Positions 11,887 through 22,650 of a stretch of DNA of 64,000 nt are shown here, in pieces (position 1 is the stretch's first letter; the number at the start of each line of letters is the position of its first letter). Under the pieces are notes generated by a model that did no database searches, had not been told where the DNA came from, and worked only from the letters and a program-made list of their open reading frames with translations. This stretch comes from Beverwykella pulmonaria (lineage: Eukaryota; Ascomycota; Dothideomycetes; Pleosporales; Melanommataceae), in contig BCHH01000010.1 of assembly GCA_001599595.1 (NCBI GenBank), positions 2,025,260-2,089,259 on the forward strand, written 5' to 3'. The position numbers were made by a program, and so were the translations under genes.

Positions 11887-11949
11887 TGTAACCAAAAAGA
11901 CGTCTTAATTATATATTTCTAGAGTAGAGATATATGTATACTGCTTACA
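11887..11949. mobile_element. 63-bp LTR-like element, copy 2, with 5-bp target duplication
   Basis: 60 of 63 bases match the copy at 10456, with the same TGTAACC start and GCTTACA end. It is flanked by GTATG on both sides (11882-11886 and 11950-11954). Confidence 0.85.
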
Positions 11950-11969
11950 GTATGTAACCAAACCGCTTT

Positions 11970-12842
11970 CCTAAGCTACTTGGCTCAACTTGCTATTTCT
12001 ACACATATGGATTGTTCTATTCATGGTTAGGCTGCCAAGCACCTCACCTACAAGAATTCTCGCGACGAGATATCTCGGCCTCATCACATCCACCTCATGT
12101 GAGCTCATCTCATCAAGCCTCTCACGCAACGCTTTATCGACGATTTGAATCATAAGTCAAGTGCTTCTATCTCTATCAGCATAGCTGTGACTACTTGCAG
12201 GCAGTAACTACTTCTTAGAGGGTATTGTCGTGCAACGCGACGCGGCACGTCTCTCCTAATGCGTATCTTTTCATCAACCTGCGCCCACGGCGTCTCTTCT
12301 CATTATCCAAGCCACGAGGCTTTATCAACGCAACCACGGCACATCCTCCTATCAACCAAGCTACAAAGCTTTATCAACGCGACTACGGGGTTTCTCCTTC
12401 TGCACGCATTAACCAACGTGCCCACAGCAAGCTAACAAGCCTTATACACAATCCTTACATTGCAAGCCATGCAAAAGTTTTTCCCACGTAGTTTCTAGGG
12501 TCTGTACTAAGTTGATTTCTCTTGCGTTACGCGCACAAACTATACGTCATCCTACACTACACACACGAAGGATTAAGAGCAACATTATTTGGGCCATCAA
12601 GTGATGGATCAACACCTCACTGATTGATAGAGAAGCTCTACTCTCTCTACTCTAATAGGCCTGTCTTGCCAAGCTCACGGCAAGCTTCAAGGCAAGCGCA
12701 ACGCTCACAGGGCCTATCATGAGCCTGAGTACGAACCTGAGCCTATCGGTCAATCACGTGAGGCGAGACGAGCTCTGGCCCCCAATACAAGCGCTCCAAA
12801 ACCAAACTACCTACTTCCTGCAGGCCGGAGTGATGAATAGAT
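11970..12842 (+). repeat. Dispersed repeat, long copy (paired with 37010-37490)
   Basis: Two blocks, about 12002-12155 and 12597-12842, recur in inverted orientation at 37333-37483 and 37010-37258. Here they are about 440 bp apart, at 37 kb only about 75 bp, so one copy has gained or lost an internal segment. The segment between the blocks contains an internal imperfect repeat built on GCTTTATCAACGC. The first block can be read on the minus strand as a conserved peptide (ERLDEMSSHEVDVMR), but I do not recognise it. Confidence 0.75.
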
Positions 12843-13278
12843 CTAATTATTTTCCTTTATCGGAGTCCTTCTCTAACAAGATCAATCTCTCCAACAACCT
12901 TCTAGAATATGCACTCACGTGTACTTTCACCAGAGTTATACTATAGTTCCAAAACGGCATCCTCTAAGATTGAATTGCCTGGTATTGGTTCTAGACTGTG
13001 GCGGGCAGCTATTTGAGCAGAGACATTGATTGTGCTGGGCATCGGATGAAGATAAAAGTTGATGCTGATATCAATTTATGACGCAGCTCATAAAAGAAGC
13101 GTTGTCTAGTTAGATGGTACCATACTTGAGCAGCCATCTGTAAAGAAGATCTGGCATAAACTATTGCAGCTATATGCGGGTTCCAATAAAGATGCAAGAT
13201 CGTCGACGGTATTGGAAAATTTAGTAGCGTCTACACAGCTACTAGAAAATCAATAAATTCGGGTTTCAGATGTGATTC
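12843..13278. other. AT-rich non-coding DNA
   Basis: About 440 bp between the dispersed repeat and the next LTR. Nothing supported. Confidence 0.45.
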
Positions 13279-13402
13279 TGTTGGAGTTTAAATGAGGTGA
13301 ATTGAGCTCTCTGTGTGTCAGAGAAGGTTGGGCGAGAGGACCCCTATATATAGCTAGTACAATGGCACGTGATATAGTGATGCACATGATATAACCGGAA
13401 CA
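13279..13402 (+). mobile_element. Solo LTR, 124-bp family, copy 1
   Basis: TGTTGGAG...GGAACA termini, flanked by GATTC at 13274-13278 and 13403-13407. Nearly identical over about 109 bp to the copy at 28693. It carries a short TATATATA box about the middle. No internal retroelement sequence adjoins it, so it is a solo LTR left by LTR-LTR recombination. Confidence 0.9.
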
Positions 13403-13514
13403 GATTCATATTAGTAACTATCAGCTACTTTCTACTAGATGATGAAAACTGTCTAAGCAGCTCGCAAACATCACCAACCCTCCTAGCTAATAGATGGCTT
13501 TGGCCTCGTAGAGT

Positions 13515-14303
13515 TGTGATGATCAGCACGGTCTTTACTATCGTGGATGTCGGGAGGCAATGAGAGGATAATGCGCCGTAGCAAAGTGCTACTTTGCGCG
13601 AATATACCACTGGCATGGGTGTAAGTCTTGGATGCATAGTGCAGGGAACAGGTCTTGGTTTCTCTGTCAGTTGCTTGCTTCGTCATCACTCAACGCGGCA
13701 TATATATATGGGGATCCGAACACGATGCACATCGCACGGAACGAACAAACAATCAACAGAACGGACCATCATGACGAGACACACGAACCTCAACCCGATG
13801 AGACCATGAACATTTCTTATATCTTTTACCACTTCTTTCTTTCATTTTGGTTTGGTAGCTAGATATATCGAAATTGCAATAGCCCAATGCCAAACCTCCA
13901 CCTTGATTCTTCTCCGTCCTTCAGTGTATTGTTGCTTCGGACATGGCATGGCTGCGAGTCGCCCTCCTACCCCCGTGTGATATTTCTTTATCACACACCC
14001 CTTTCCTCCACCGCAATAAGTAGGCTCTATTTCAGCTAAACTAAGATAGAGAGAGAAGAGGTACTTAGGGAGAATGATACTATATACAGAAGGGTACGGT
14101 ACGGGCGCAGGCCGGCCGAGCATGTCCTAAGAGTGTGGCATGGCGTGGCGCGCACATGTCGTCCGACGTGGTTGAGCTGAGTACGCCACTGTCGCATCCA
14201 ATGCGTGTTCCTATGATGCGTGGTTGAGCTCACTACCTACTACCATTACCTCTGATACGTGTTCATGTGATTTGTGGTCAAGCTGGCGAGCAGTACCGTC
14301 ATA
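13515..14303. mobile_element. Solo LTR (315-bp family) split by a second LTR
   Basis: Outer element begins TGTGATGA and ends CCGTCATA. The flanks AGAGT (13510-13514) and AAAGT (14304-14308) match at 4 of 5 bases, as expected of an aged duplication. The uninterrupted relative at 15811-16125 runs straight through the point (GGATAAGT) where this copy carries the 13572-14015 insertion. Without the insert its length is about 341 bp. Confidence 0.85.
13572..14015 (+). mobile_element. Solo LTR, 444-bp family, nested
   Basis: TGCGCCGTAG...CCACCGCA, flanked by ATAA on both sides (13568-13571 and 14016-14019). It is inserted into the LTR 13515-14303. A second copy at 61529-61976 in the same orientation has the same ends and its own 4-bp duplication ATAT. 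Contains an internal imperfect hairpin GCAAAGTGCTACTTTGC just after the start. Confidence 0.88.
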
Positions 14304-14329
14304 AAAGTATGGTCCTATATCTTATTCCT

Positions 14330-15330
14330 AATAAAAAGAAGATAACCAGTAAATGCCGCAGGCAAACGATCATATGAACAACGCTCCAGTAACTAAACTC
14401 AGGAGTAGTGTAGCTGTTATGCCCATCCACAATCAAGAATTGATATTCTCCGATTGTACAAGACTGTGTTAAAGTGCTTTAGCCACTCAAGACCTAGCTT
14501 ATCTGTTGTCCAGCCATTCTCAGAGGCCGCGATTACCCAGTCGGGTAGGATATCCCGATACAAGCCAGTTTAGTAGAACTTTCTAGGTAGGATTAAGAAC
14601 AGTGGCAGACTCTAGCCAGAACCGTTGATAGTCTCAATTGCTGTAGCCTATTGACAATTGAGAGGCTGGATATCAATAGCTCGACCAGCAGTATCAGAGC
14701 TATTTATAACCTTTGACCTGACAGCTATACCCATCCCAAAGCCAGTCTCATCAAAGTTGTACGTATCCCTACTAAGTATTCCATGTCTCTAGCGCATCTA
14801 TTTTACAAGCTTAAACTTGTCAGATTGAAGCACTATTTCGGCTTCAAGAATAATATGGTCACGTTGTGAGATGGAAGAATAATGAGTTTTGATGAATTGA
14901 TTGATTGATTGTCCTGTGTCCTCCCAGCCATCGTGTTCTTGGATGGGTTTTATTTCTCGCTTAACCCCATGCGCTTAGTCCTATTTCGTTGATCCGTTGC
15001 AGGCCCATTTAAGCACATTGCGTCCAATACCACGACTAATACCCGTCCATCTGACACTTTGTCTACTTGGGGGTTATGGAAATACTATTTCCTAAACCCC
15101 CATATAGCCCTTACATCTGACAAAACTAGGTGCCAATCTTAGTAGGATCCTCACATTTTGTGTATTGTAGATGGAACTACCTATTCTGCTTAGTTTAAAG
15201 TTTAGGATGGCTCTTAGCCAAGAGCATCACCTAGTTCTTGACTAAATCATCTGCACTGTCAACGACTCTCGTCTACTGCCTATTTGACACACGTTGTACA
15301 ACTAGTTCTAGTAAAGGTGTGTAGATCCAG
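14330..15330 (-). pseudogene. Fot1/pogo (Tc1-mariner) DDE transposase relic
   Basis: Minus-strand translation gives the Fot1-like landmarks TYNFDETGFGMG (first catalytic Asp region), ASENGWTTDKLGLEWLKHF and a decayed ISILDCG (second Asp region). The upstream part reads LLAKSHPKL-TKQNR and TKCEDPTKIGT. Several stops are TAG where the family has Trp or Gln, consistent with RIP. The relic is interrupted by the solo LTR 14818-15122 exactly within the codons joining TKIGT to KLVK. Not functional. Confidence 0.8.
14818..15122 (-). mobile_element. Solo LTR, 305-bp family, inside the transposase relic
   Basis: TGTCAGAT...ATCTGACA ends (8-bp inverted), flanked by AAACT at 14813-14817 and 15123-15127. 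Inverted relative to the 305-bp copy at 60553-60857. Insertion postdates the Fot1-like element it splits. Confidence 0.92.
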
Positions 15331-15810
15331 ATATACCAACCGGTAGCACAGGGGATGGAGCATGCCAGCACCAGAACTGCAGTACAAGGATTAGATAAAC
15401 TTAAACCTTTAAAGATACATTTCGCAAGTGGTATCGCATTCAGCTGCGGCTGAACATTTTACCTTTTTTCAGCTAACCTTATAACAATCTACGCAAGCAT
15501 TTTGGCCCTGGAAATCGTGGCACGATATTGCATAAGCATTGGAACTCTATTCAAACCTTAGAAGAATCCCACTTTACGAAAAATTACTAGAGGGACATCG
15601 GCTCTACGAGTTATGGACTAGATGGAAAGTTGTAGCCAATGGACTGGTTCTATTTGTTAGCTCATAGTAAGCGTTGCAACAGATCGATGCTTCAGCCGTT
15701 CAGCTAGGTCGCTTAGCTATATATAGTCAAATGAATATTTGATAACTGAATAAGCTAGAACTAGCGTACTAAGGTTCTATTCAGCCGATGTAACAGAGAT
15801 TGTAAGTAAT

Positions 15811-16125
15811 TGTGATGACGAGCACGGTCTTCACTATCGTGGATGCCGGAGGCAAATGAAAGGATAAGTTGACTCTATTTCAAATACACTTAGAATGAGA
15901 GAGAAGAGGTACTCAGGGAAAACGGTCCGGGCCGCGGCCGACCGAGCATATCCTAAAAGTGTGACATGGCGTGGCGCGTCGTCCGACGTGGTTGAGCTGA
16001 GCGTGCACCACCGTCGCATCCAATGCATGTTCCTGTGATGCGTGGTTGAGCTCACCGCCTGTTGCCATCACCTCTAATACGTGTTCATGTGATGTGTGGT
16101 CGAGCTGGCGATCAGCACCGTCACA
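15811..16125. mobile_element. Solo LTR, 315-bp family, uninterrupted copy
   Basis: TGTGATGACG...ACCGTCACA, with TGTGA/TCACA inverted ends, flanked by GTAAT at 15806-15810 and 16126-16130. It serves as the empty-site reference for the nested insertion in the 13515 copy. Confidence 0.9.
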
Positions 16126-16789
16126 GTAATAATATCTCATCTTATTGGCTAAGAAAGGTCTTGGTGCGCTAATACTAGCTTATCCAGTTATTTATAAAAT
16201 CATTCGCCTATTTATGCATCTAATAGAGTCGCTACATGCAGTTGCCTAATCATTGCCTGTATTGTTACAGCTGCTTGCAGGTAGCTGATAGCCCGAGGGT
16301 TGGTAATTCAGTAGCAACTGCTGACCTGGAGCGGGGCCCGGCATGGATGGTCCGTTATTGGCCAGCCCGACGAGAGAGAGCCCTTCGCTCTGTAGAATCA
16401 TGCTATTCTTGTTCTTTTCCAGCATTCTTTCAGCTTATGCAGCTCGAAAAGGAAGAAATAGACAAGTTTCTTTCTTTCTAAGACGGTACTATGGTTGCCG
16501 GAATAAGTTTTGTATATTTGCCACAGCGCCAAGATGACGCCAGTAGCATTTCTAAGAAGCTGAGTCAGTTCTTTTTTCAAAAAATTTCGCTAATTGAAAG
16601 ATTTTTTAAATCGTAATTTTATATGGAAATTCTATCTTGTTTTCATCCTAGCATACTATATCTTACTAGCGATTAACACCTGTACGTTCAAACCCTTGCA
16701 AATATTTGTATTAGCCTTCAAGATCTTGAAACTATCTTAAATATTACCTGGAAGCAAACTTAATACACAACTTCCTTAACCAAAAGTCA
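16126..16789. other. AT-rich non-coding DNA
   Basis: About 660 bp of increasingly AT-rich sequence after the solo LTR. No gene supported; part may belong to the decayed transposon that follows. Confidence 0.45.
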
Positions 16790-17555
16790 TCTCTAAGAAG
16801 CACAAGAACCATCTATCTAACGTTTTAAAAAAGGATATGAATGAGATTGAACTGTATAAACAACATATTATATATCAAAAGCTATCTTTATCAGAGACTA
16901 GTTTTTTAAAACGTCTTAAATTTGTTTATATACATTTTAATTGTATCCAAGAACAATTGTACTTAATAATACAGAGCAATAAGAGCTGTATTTAAGATAG
17001 TAGATTCTAGAAACAATAATTACCTTGCAAGTAGATGGGAGAGTTTAATCCTATCTATCGTTTTACTAAGATATACAATAAGCATACATATATGTTCTAG
17101 GAAAGTTTCTATAGCAATACAAAAGAACCTTCTCTATTCTAGGAGAATGATTAGGGTACTATAACTAAAGAAACTTATTGTAAGCATACACTGTCACCTG
17201 TTAAGAAGCATCTTATTATGAGCTATCTAGAATTTTTATTTATATAGAATAATGTTCTAGAGCATAGCAACAATCTTACACTAGAAGAACAAGATTATCT
17301 ATGAATTGCAATACTTTTCTAGCTATGTTTCTTATCTAATCTAAATTTAATTAAAGCATTATATTGCAAGGTAAGGGATTATATTAAGGATGAAGAGGAT
17401 ACAAACGTAGATCTTTGATATAGCAGGCTACAAGCTATCAAGGAGGCATGGACAGCGGTTCCTTAGAAGTCTTTGAACGATTTGATAGATAGCATGCCCT
17501 CTAGGATGCAGACTGTAATAGATGTTAATAGGGGTTACACAAAGTACTGGGTGTA
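16790..17555 (+). pseudogene. Decayed Tc1/mariner-type transposase
   Basis: Very AT-rich. The clearest part is the C-terminus near 17425-17555: LQAIKEAWTAVP, then LNDLIDSMPSRMQTVIDVN and GYTKYW. This matches the usual Tc1-like ending, with stop codons at expected Trp/Gln sites. Upstream coding similarity fades, and the 5' limit is a guess. Non-functional. Confidence 0.6.
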
Positions 17556-17905
17556 AATAACTGTATCTGTAGTTATATTGTAAAACTCTATATATAAAAC
17601 TATCAGGATTGGTATAAGTAGCAAATATACAAACCTTATTCCGGCAACCATGGTAATAGACTTTTTTGCTTTCGGTGATCTAGTCATGATCAAATGGTTG
17701 CATGAAATGATAGGTGATACAGCAGCAGTGGTTTTTGCAGACATGGCTAAGGTGCGGAGTTGCCAAGGACCTGGTATATAAGCTCGTCCATATCTCCTAG
17801 ATTGATCTCCATCCAGCTGCCATTTACATAAACTCGATACAAAAGCTTAAGATCTGCAATCTTATAGTCGCCTGACTAGAGTCGTCTATCCAATACACAT
17901 CCAAC
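17556..17905. other. Promoter region of the DUF4360 gene
   Basis: 350 bp, AT-rich at the left. A TATATAAG-like stretch at about 17772 could serve the gene starting at 17906. Confidence 0.4.
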
Positions 17906-18670
17906 ATGAAGTGGCTCTTTGTTATCGCTCCCTTTGTCGCGGGCTCTCCCCTCAACTCTGCCAACCTCGGCGATACTCCGCCAGCTGGCCAGGTAGACAT
18001 TTCGAACCCTTGAATCTCTAAAAAAATTCTTATACACGTAGGTCACCATCCGCGGCGTTACCTATGGCGGAACTGGCTGCCCCCAGGGCACTATGAGCTC
18101 CCACCTCTCGGCCGACAAAACCACCATGACACTCATCTTCGACTCGTACATCGCGTCCCTTGGCCCCAGCATCCCTGTCACCGAGCAGCGCAAGAACTGC
18201 CAACTTAACGTCGACATCAATTATCCGGGTGGCTTCCAGTACTCGATCCTCAGCGCCGACTACCGTGGCTATGCTTCCATCCAGAAGGACGTCACCGGCA
18301 CGCTCAAGTCGACCTACTATTTCTCCGGCCAGACGAACCAGGTACGCCGACACAATTTCTTCCCGTCACTCTCTCAGAACGCGCATCAAGAATGGCGAAT
18401 TTTCTGAGATAAAATCATGCTAACGAGAAACAGTGCTCCACTGAATCCACCTTCACGGGTCCTGTAGTCGGCGACTATCTCAAGCACGACACTGCCGACC
18501 TCATTTCGGTCGTCTGGTCGCCGTGCGGTGCCACCGGCATGCTCAACATCAACTCGCAGGTCCGCCTCACCTCGACTAGCAGCACCGCCACCGGCCTACT
18601 CACCACCGACTCTACCGATCTGAAATTCACCCAGGTTGTATACGTCCAGTGGCGAAAGTGCACAATGTAA
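17906..18670 (+). CDS. Secreted DUF4360-family protein, 207 residues
   Basis: Exons 17906-17992, 18042-18341 and 18434-18670 join in frame. An N-terminal signal peptide (MKWLFVIAPFVAGSPL) is followed by the DUF4360 pattern: VTIRGVTYGGTGCPQGT, TMTLIFDSYIA, RKNCQLNVDINYPGGFQ, SADYRGYASI, TYYFSG, STFTGPVVGDYL and a C-terminal Cys. Four or more cysteines suggest disulfides. DUF4360 proteins are small secreted proteins of unknown biochemical function, common in plant-associated ascomycetes. A second, divergent member lies at 29583. It is isolated between transposon debris on the left and an LTR relic on the right. Confidence 0.9.
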
Positions 18671-19453
18671 ACGGTCTGCGCTGATGCGTCGCAAAGCGAC
18701 AAGCAGCCGCCGAGATTTGTTGAGATAAACAAATGGGAGATCCTGCTGGACCAGTTCTAGTGACGAAGATGCTAAGGACGACGTTGGAGAGATGCTTTTG
18801 CTTTTGTTTGTTTTCTCCCCTGAGATAGTAGTTAGTTATCTCGGGTTTGGAATGACAACGCGCGTGCTAAAAACATTGGCCTTCCTTTTGCGCAGTGATA
18901 GTTTGCTATAATATTTTTTTGGCTACTTATGCATCGATACTTACCTATCCTGACGGAACGAGCTGCAAACGCATCAATGCTTAGAGCACTAATCGAGAGC
19001 GGCGACGAATTAACTTGCTCTGGTCTACACTGCTTTCCACCATGTTTTCTATACCCCCCTCCTATGAACGGATCTCTAGCTTTGCAGTGGCCTGGCCGTG
19101 TGCAACTATGTACATGCACATAGACATATCACGTGAATGTGGTCATAGCTGTCCCGCTACTGAATACCTCCTGTACACATACTCAAGTACCTTAGTAGTC
19201 TGAAATCACGTTAATTTCCTAATCGGGCGATTCCCACAACACAGGCGTAAATAAAATTATTTGAACGGACTTGCATAGACTGCATAGGGATGCAAATTAG
19301 AATTGGCTATTTTATGCGTTGTGGTGGTGGGTTCTGTCGCTGCTTTTGATTCTTATTTTGGATCATTTTGGCTGAAAGTGTAGACCGACAGCTCATGTGA
19401 TCCACATACTGGTGGTATTTACTAACGTGGGTATGAGTACGTGTCCTGGATAC
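18671..19453. other. Intergenic, nothing recognised
   Basis: About 780 bp downstream of the DUF4360 gene. No motif-bearing reading frame and no clear repeat boundary. Confidence 0.45.
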
Positions 19454-19731
19454 CGTAAGCCAAGGACACAATAACGTCACGTGGATGAATTGCTGACTAA
19501 TCAGCCCGTTATATATTACCTGTACAGAATTGTCACGCAGGTCACGTGCTCTATCATATGTCCTATTCTAGCTAGCTCATCCTTCATTGGTATATATAGT
19601 CGTCGTGCGAGCAGTCAGCTCTTCACGGCTTTCACACTCTTTATACTTTACCCAATAGACGATTGACTTCCTCTTCTCATCGTGACAAGAATACACATCT
19701 TGATACTCTTTCTTCGACTCACCTGCTTACA
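19454..19731 (+). mobile_element. Divergent, longer LTR related to the CACGTG family
   Basis: Begins CCGTAAGCCAAGGACAC, then GTCACGTGGAT, CTGACTAATCAG and TATATATT in the same order as the LTR at 42510. It continues to a CTGCTTACA end and is about 278 bp long, roughly twice the others. Flanks GGATA and GGATT match at 4 of 5 bases. Probably an older or sister subfamily. The exact 5' base is uncertain. Confidence 0.6.
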
Positions 19732-20085
19732 GGATTAATTGTAAGCAGAGTAAGAGTATAGGGATTGTGTATCGTGTGTTTAATGTTTCCAATGTACAAC
19801 TGAAATGTATATTGGTAGCGGTCTTGATTAATTGTTGACATACCCACGTGTCCTAGACTTACATTAGTCAAGCTTAGAAACGTGGATGTTTGCAAGGTGG
19901 CAAGGTATTTCGCTTATTTTGAATTAAGAAGTGAAAGCAACTAATTCTGTTGATAGATAGAGTTCTTGGAGCTCACCCCCCAACTTCCCATTGCCCACCG
20001 ATGAGCTGGCTTCTAGGCTAGGTACGCCAATGCCCTATTCGTCGTCCTCAATTTGTGCATAATACGAATCCAATTTCGCATCTTC
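19732..20085. other. Intergenic
   Basis: About 350 bp between the LTR relic and the 3' end of the CotH-like gene. No gene seen. Confidence 0.45.
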
Positions 20086-21786
20086 TCAAAATAGAAAGAG
20101 AACACTTCCTGCATCCATTGCACTGTCATTCAGATGCACTTCCTTTCCACCCTTTGCCGTTAGATCTGTGTCACTAAAGTACACAAACTGATTATTAGCC
20201 TTGCACTGGAGTACATAGTATCCACTTGCATGCCACTTCTCCTGTGTCGGAGTCGGGACTGCTGCGAACAAGCTACCTGGGAGTGCAGTCGGCTGGTGGA
20301 CGGAAAAGACATTCGGATGTCCGCCAAGGGTTTTGACGGTAGTGTCGCCATACAACCAGGTTCCGTATGCGCTACTCCTTAAGGTGGTGTACCCCGGGGA
20401 ATCTGCAGGTGCCATGACCCAGGTATCGGTTGTTGCCCCTGTGGGCGGAGAATGGTAAACTTCCCATGAGGGTGAGGTAGACGGTGGACCACCTGTGACG
20501 ACTTGGCTTCCACTGGCGTGGATGCAATCGCCCGATGCCTTGGACAACCACAGAGTGGAATCCTGAGGCAGTTCGCCGATGAGTTGGAAAGCTCCGGATC
20601 TGATCAACTTGAGCTGCTTTCTCACGACGTCGATGGGTCCAGCGATGCCGGCGGGACTGGCGCCCGCAGTTGTAAGCAGTGCCTCCATTCGGTCAATCAT
20701 CGGCTTGAGAACAGAGTCGTGGTTCTGTCGTCCAAAAATCGTATTCGCATACACTCTGATTTGCGTGTATAATTTAGCTGTCGCGGCACTATCATTGCGG
20801 ATTAAATTGGAAAGCACAGACTTCCCGCCCACATTGAAATCTCGCCCCGACTGCATGATCTGATCGATGCCGCAGGGAATGAACTTGAGCTTGACGTCGT
20901 TGACGGCTGGGTTAGCAACCGCCACCTTGTCGTTGTAGATGTATGTGTTATTTCTGTTCTGCGAGTACCCGTCCCAATGCTTCAACAGCGTCTCCATCGC
21001 AAGCAGCTTTGTAAACTCATCGAAATCGACAAACTGCTTTGCTGCTGTCAAACCCCCGGCTGCAATTTTGTCTGCCGCTAGCTTGATATCCTTCTGGTCC
21101 TTGAAGTCTGAGAACCCCTCGTAACTGATACGGTTCGCCGCGATAATGCCTGGATCGATGTCCTCGCCTACTTCTAGCTCGTATGCGTTGCCCTTGTCAT
21201 TGCCCGCGAAGTTATGCTGCAGGAAACTCTTCTTGATCGGCTCCAGGTTCAGGTACACGCCCATATTCACACCGTTCACAACCACCTTTGCGAAATTGCA
21301 ACGCGCGTATGGTACACCCGCCTGCCGGAACAACTCGTACCCCAGTGGCTGTCTTATGAACGAATCATCCTGCTTGCAGTTATTCAGCGTCAAGCTCTTG
21401 ATCCCAATCAAGTCCTCGACAGGCTTCTCATTTCCATCGCCAAAGTGCGTAAAGTCGAGTCTTAGTGATGGTTTACTCGTGCTGAAAGATCCACAGTAAG
21501 ATTTCTTGATCACGCCTATGGTGGAGAAAGTGCCCTGCTGAGTGGGGAATTTGGTGCCGGATATGGTAACAGAGGTAGCCTTGTACCAGTCGAAGCGATC
21601 GCCAACGTAACTGAAGTTGCAGCGGCCGCCGCGGGGCTCGGCTGCTTTGAGAGCGGCCCAGTCAGCGTCGGGAAGGGTGATGGCGAAGGTGAGGAAGTTG
21701 TCGAGGGCGTAGAAGGAGTTCAAAAGATCTTGTTTATTCACCTTGAGCGGTGACGGCAAGTCTTGAGTGGAGCCTGCAGAGGTCAT
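20086..21786 (-). CDS. CotH kinase-like protein, about 566 residues
   Basis: Single-exon gene. The CotH fold signature is clear: KSLTLNNCKQDDSFIRQPLG, then ELFRQAGVPYARCNFAKVVV, NGVNMGVYLNLEPIKKSF, and the late FIPCGIDQIMQ, which occupies the place of the catalytic Asp loop. CotH kinases are atypical protein kinases found in bacterial spore coats and in many fungi. After the kinase region (about residues 1-420), the C-terminal 130 residues (DSTLWLSKASG, AYGTWLYGDT, GYYVLQCKANNQFVYF) look like a beta-trefoil-type module. That is my inference. I start at the ATG at 21784-21786 (MTSAGSTQ) because the upstream in-frame 61 residues look non-coding. No signal peptide from this start. Confidence 0.85.
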   Translation of the reverse strand: MTSAGSTQDLPSPLKVNKQDLLNSFYALDNFLTFAITLPDADWAALKAAEPRGGRCNFSYVGDRFDWYKATSVTISGTKFPTQQGTFSTIGVIKKSYCGSFSTSKPSLRLDFTHFGDGNEKPVEDLIGIKSLTLNNCKQDDSFIRQPLGYELFRQAGVPYARCNFAKVVVNGVNMGVYLNLEPIKKSFLQHNFAGNDKGNAYELEVGEDIDPGIIAANRISYEGFSDFKDQKDIKLAADKIAAGGLTAAKQFVDFDEFTKLLAMETLLKHWDGYSQNRNNTYIYNDKVAVANPAVNDVKLKFIPCGIDQIMQSGRDFNVGGKSVLSNLIRNDSAATAKLYTQIRVYANTIFGRQNHDSVLKPMIDRMEALLTTAGASPAGIAGPIDVVRKQLKLIRSGAFQLIGELPQDSTLWLSKASGDCIHASGSQVVTGGPPSTSPSWEVYHSPPTGATTDTWVMAPADSPGYTTLRSSAYGTWLYGDTTVKTLGGHPNVFSVHQPTALPGSLFAAVPTPTQEKWHASGYYVLQCKANNQFVYFSDTDLTAKGGKEVHLNDSAMDAGSVLFLF

Positions 21787-22365
21787 CTTAGCTAGGCGTT
21801 TGTATGTTCTGTGCAATATTCTATTTCTAAGGATAAAAGTGGTGTTTTGCTTAAGGGAAATGAAGTGGATGCAGTGACACTTATGATGAACACATCGTAA
21901 GATCGTATGACAATCCCCGCTCCACATTAAAGGATTGTGCAAGGCAGAAATTCTGCCAGCCAGCCACATAATGGTGGTTTGACCACTGCCGAGGACAACA
22001 TGATGTCGCGTGATGTATTACCATCTTCAGGTGCCCGCCAAGGTTATTCAGCTGCCCTGCTCAATCAATGACATGTACAGACAACTCGTATAAGTAATTG
22101 GCAACTTAACCGCAACCCACAATCTGTCGTATGCTAAAATCGGAAAAGTTCTGGACACGACTGTCATCGGGTTCTCCGTCACCCGATTTTGTTAGCGATT
22201 GTGGAAATTGCTATGATAGCCCGCACCAACCACGTATCTTTATAATATCGCTCTCTATAAATTGAGGTTATATAGGCAGTAGTAGGGGCCTATATTATAC
22301 TCTCAATTGGCCATGTATCGTGCGTATGGCATCAACGCGCATTGTTTGACGAGCTAGTACCGGTA
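21787..22365. other. Intergenic before pogo relic
   Basis: About 580 bp: promoter region of the minus-strand CotH gene, then AT-rich DNA up to the TA that precedes the transposon end at 22366. No gene seen. Confidence 0.45.
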
Positions 22366-22650
22366 ACGTACATAATAAGCGAGCTGCACATTCAAGCGAG
22401 CTGCGCACCCCACCAACTTGTTGTAACACGCCATCTATTAACTACAATGGCTCAACTATCTACAACTACATTGCCGTACAATGAAGCAGACACGCTCCTT
22501 GCTCTCTCGGCTCTTAATTCTGCCCAAATATTGAGCATGCGCAGCGCTGCAGCAACGTTTAATGTCCCTGAAAGCACCCTCCGCAGCGTACGCGCTGGAG
22601 TATCTCAAACACTCCCCTGGAAATCTCGTGTCATTGGTGCACATGGCTAG
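22366..22650 (+). pseudogene. 5' end of a pogo/Fot1-type transposon (TIR plus helix-turn-helix start)
   Basis: A TA dinucleotide at 22364-22365 is followed by ACGTACATAATAAGCGAGC, a probable terminal inverted repeat. The ATG at 22448 opens MAQLSTTTLPYNEADTLLAL. It continues through QILSMRSAAATFNVPESTL, the psq-type helix-turn-helix that begins pogo/Tigger transposases. The frame is lost after about 50 residues and no catalytic domain follows. A truncated relic; its end sequence resembles that of the MITE at 60999. Confidence 0.75.
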
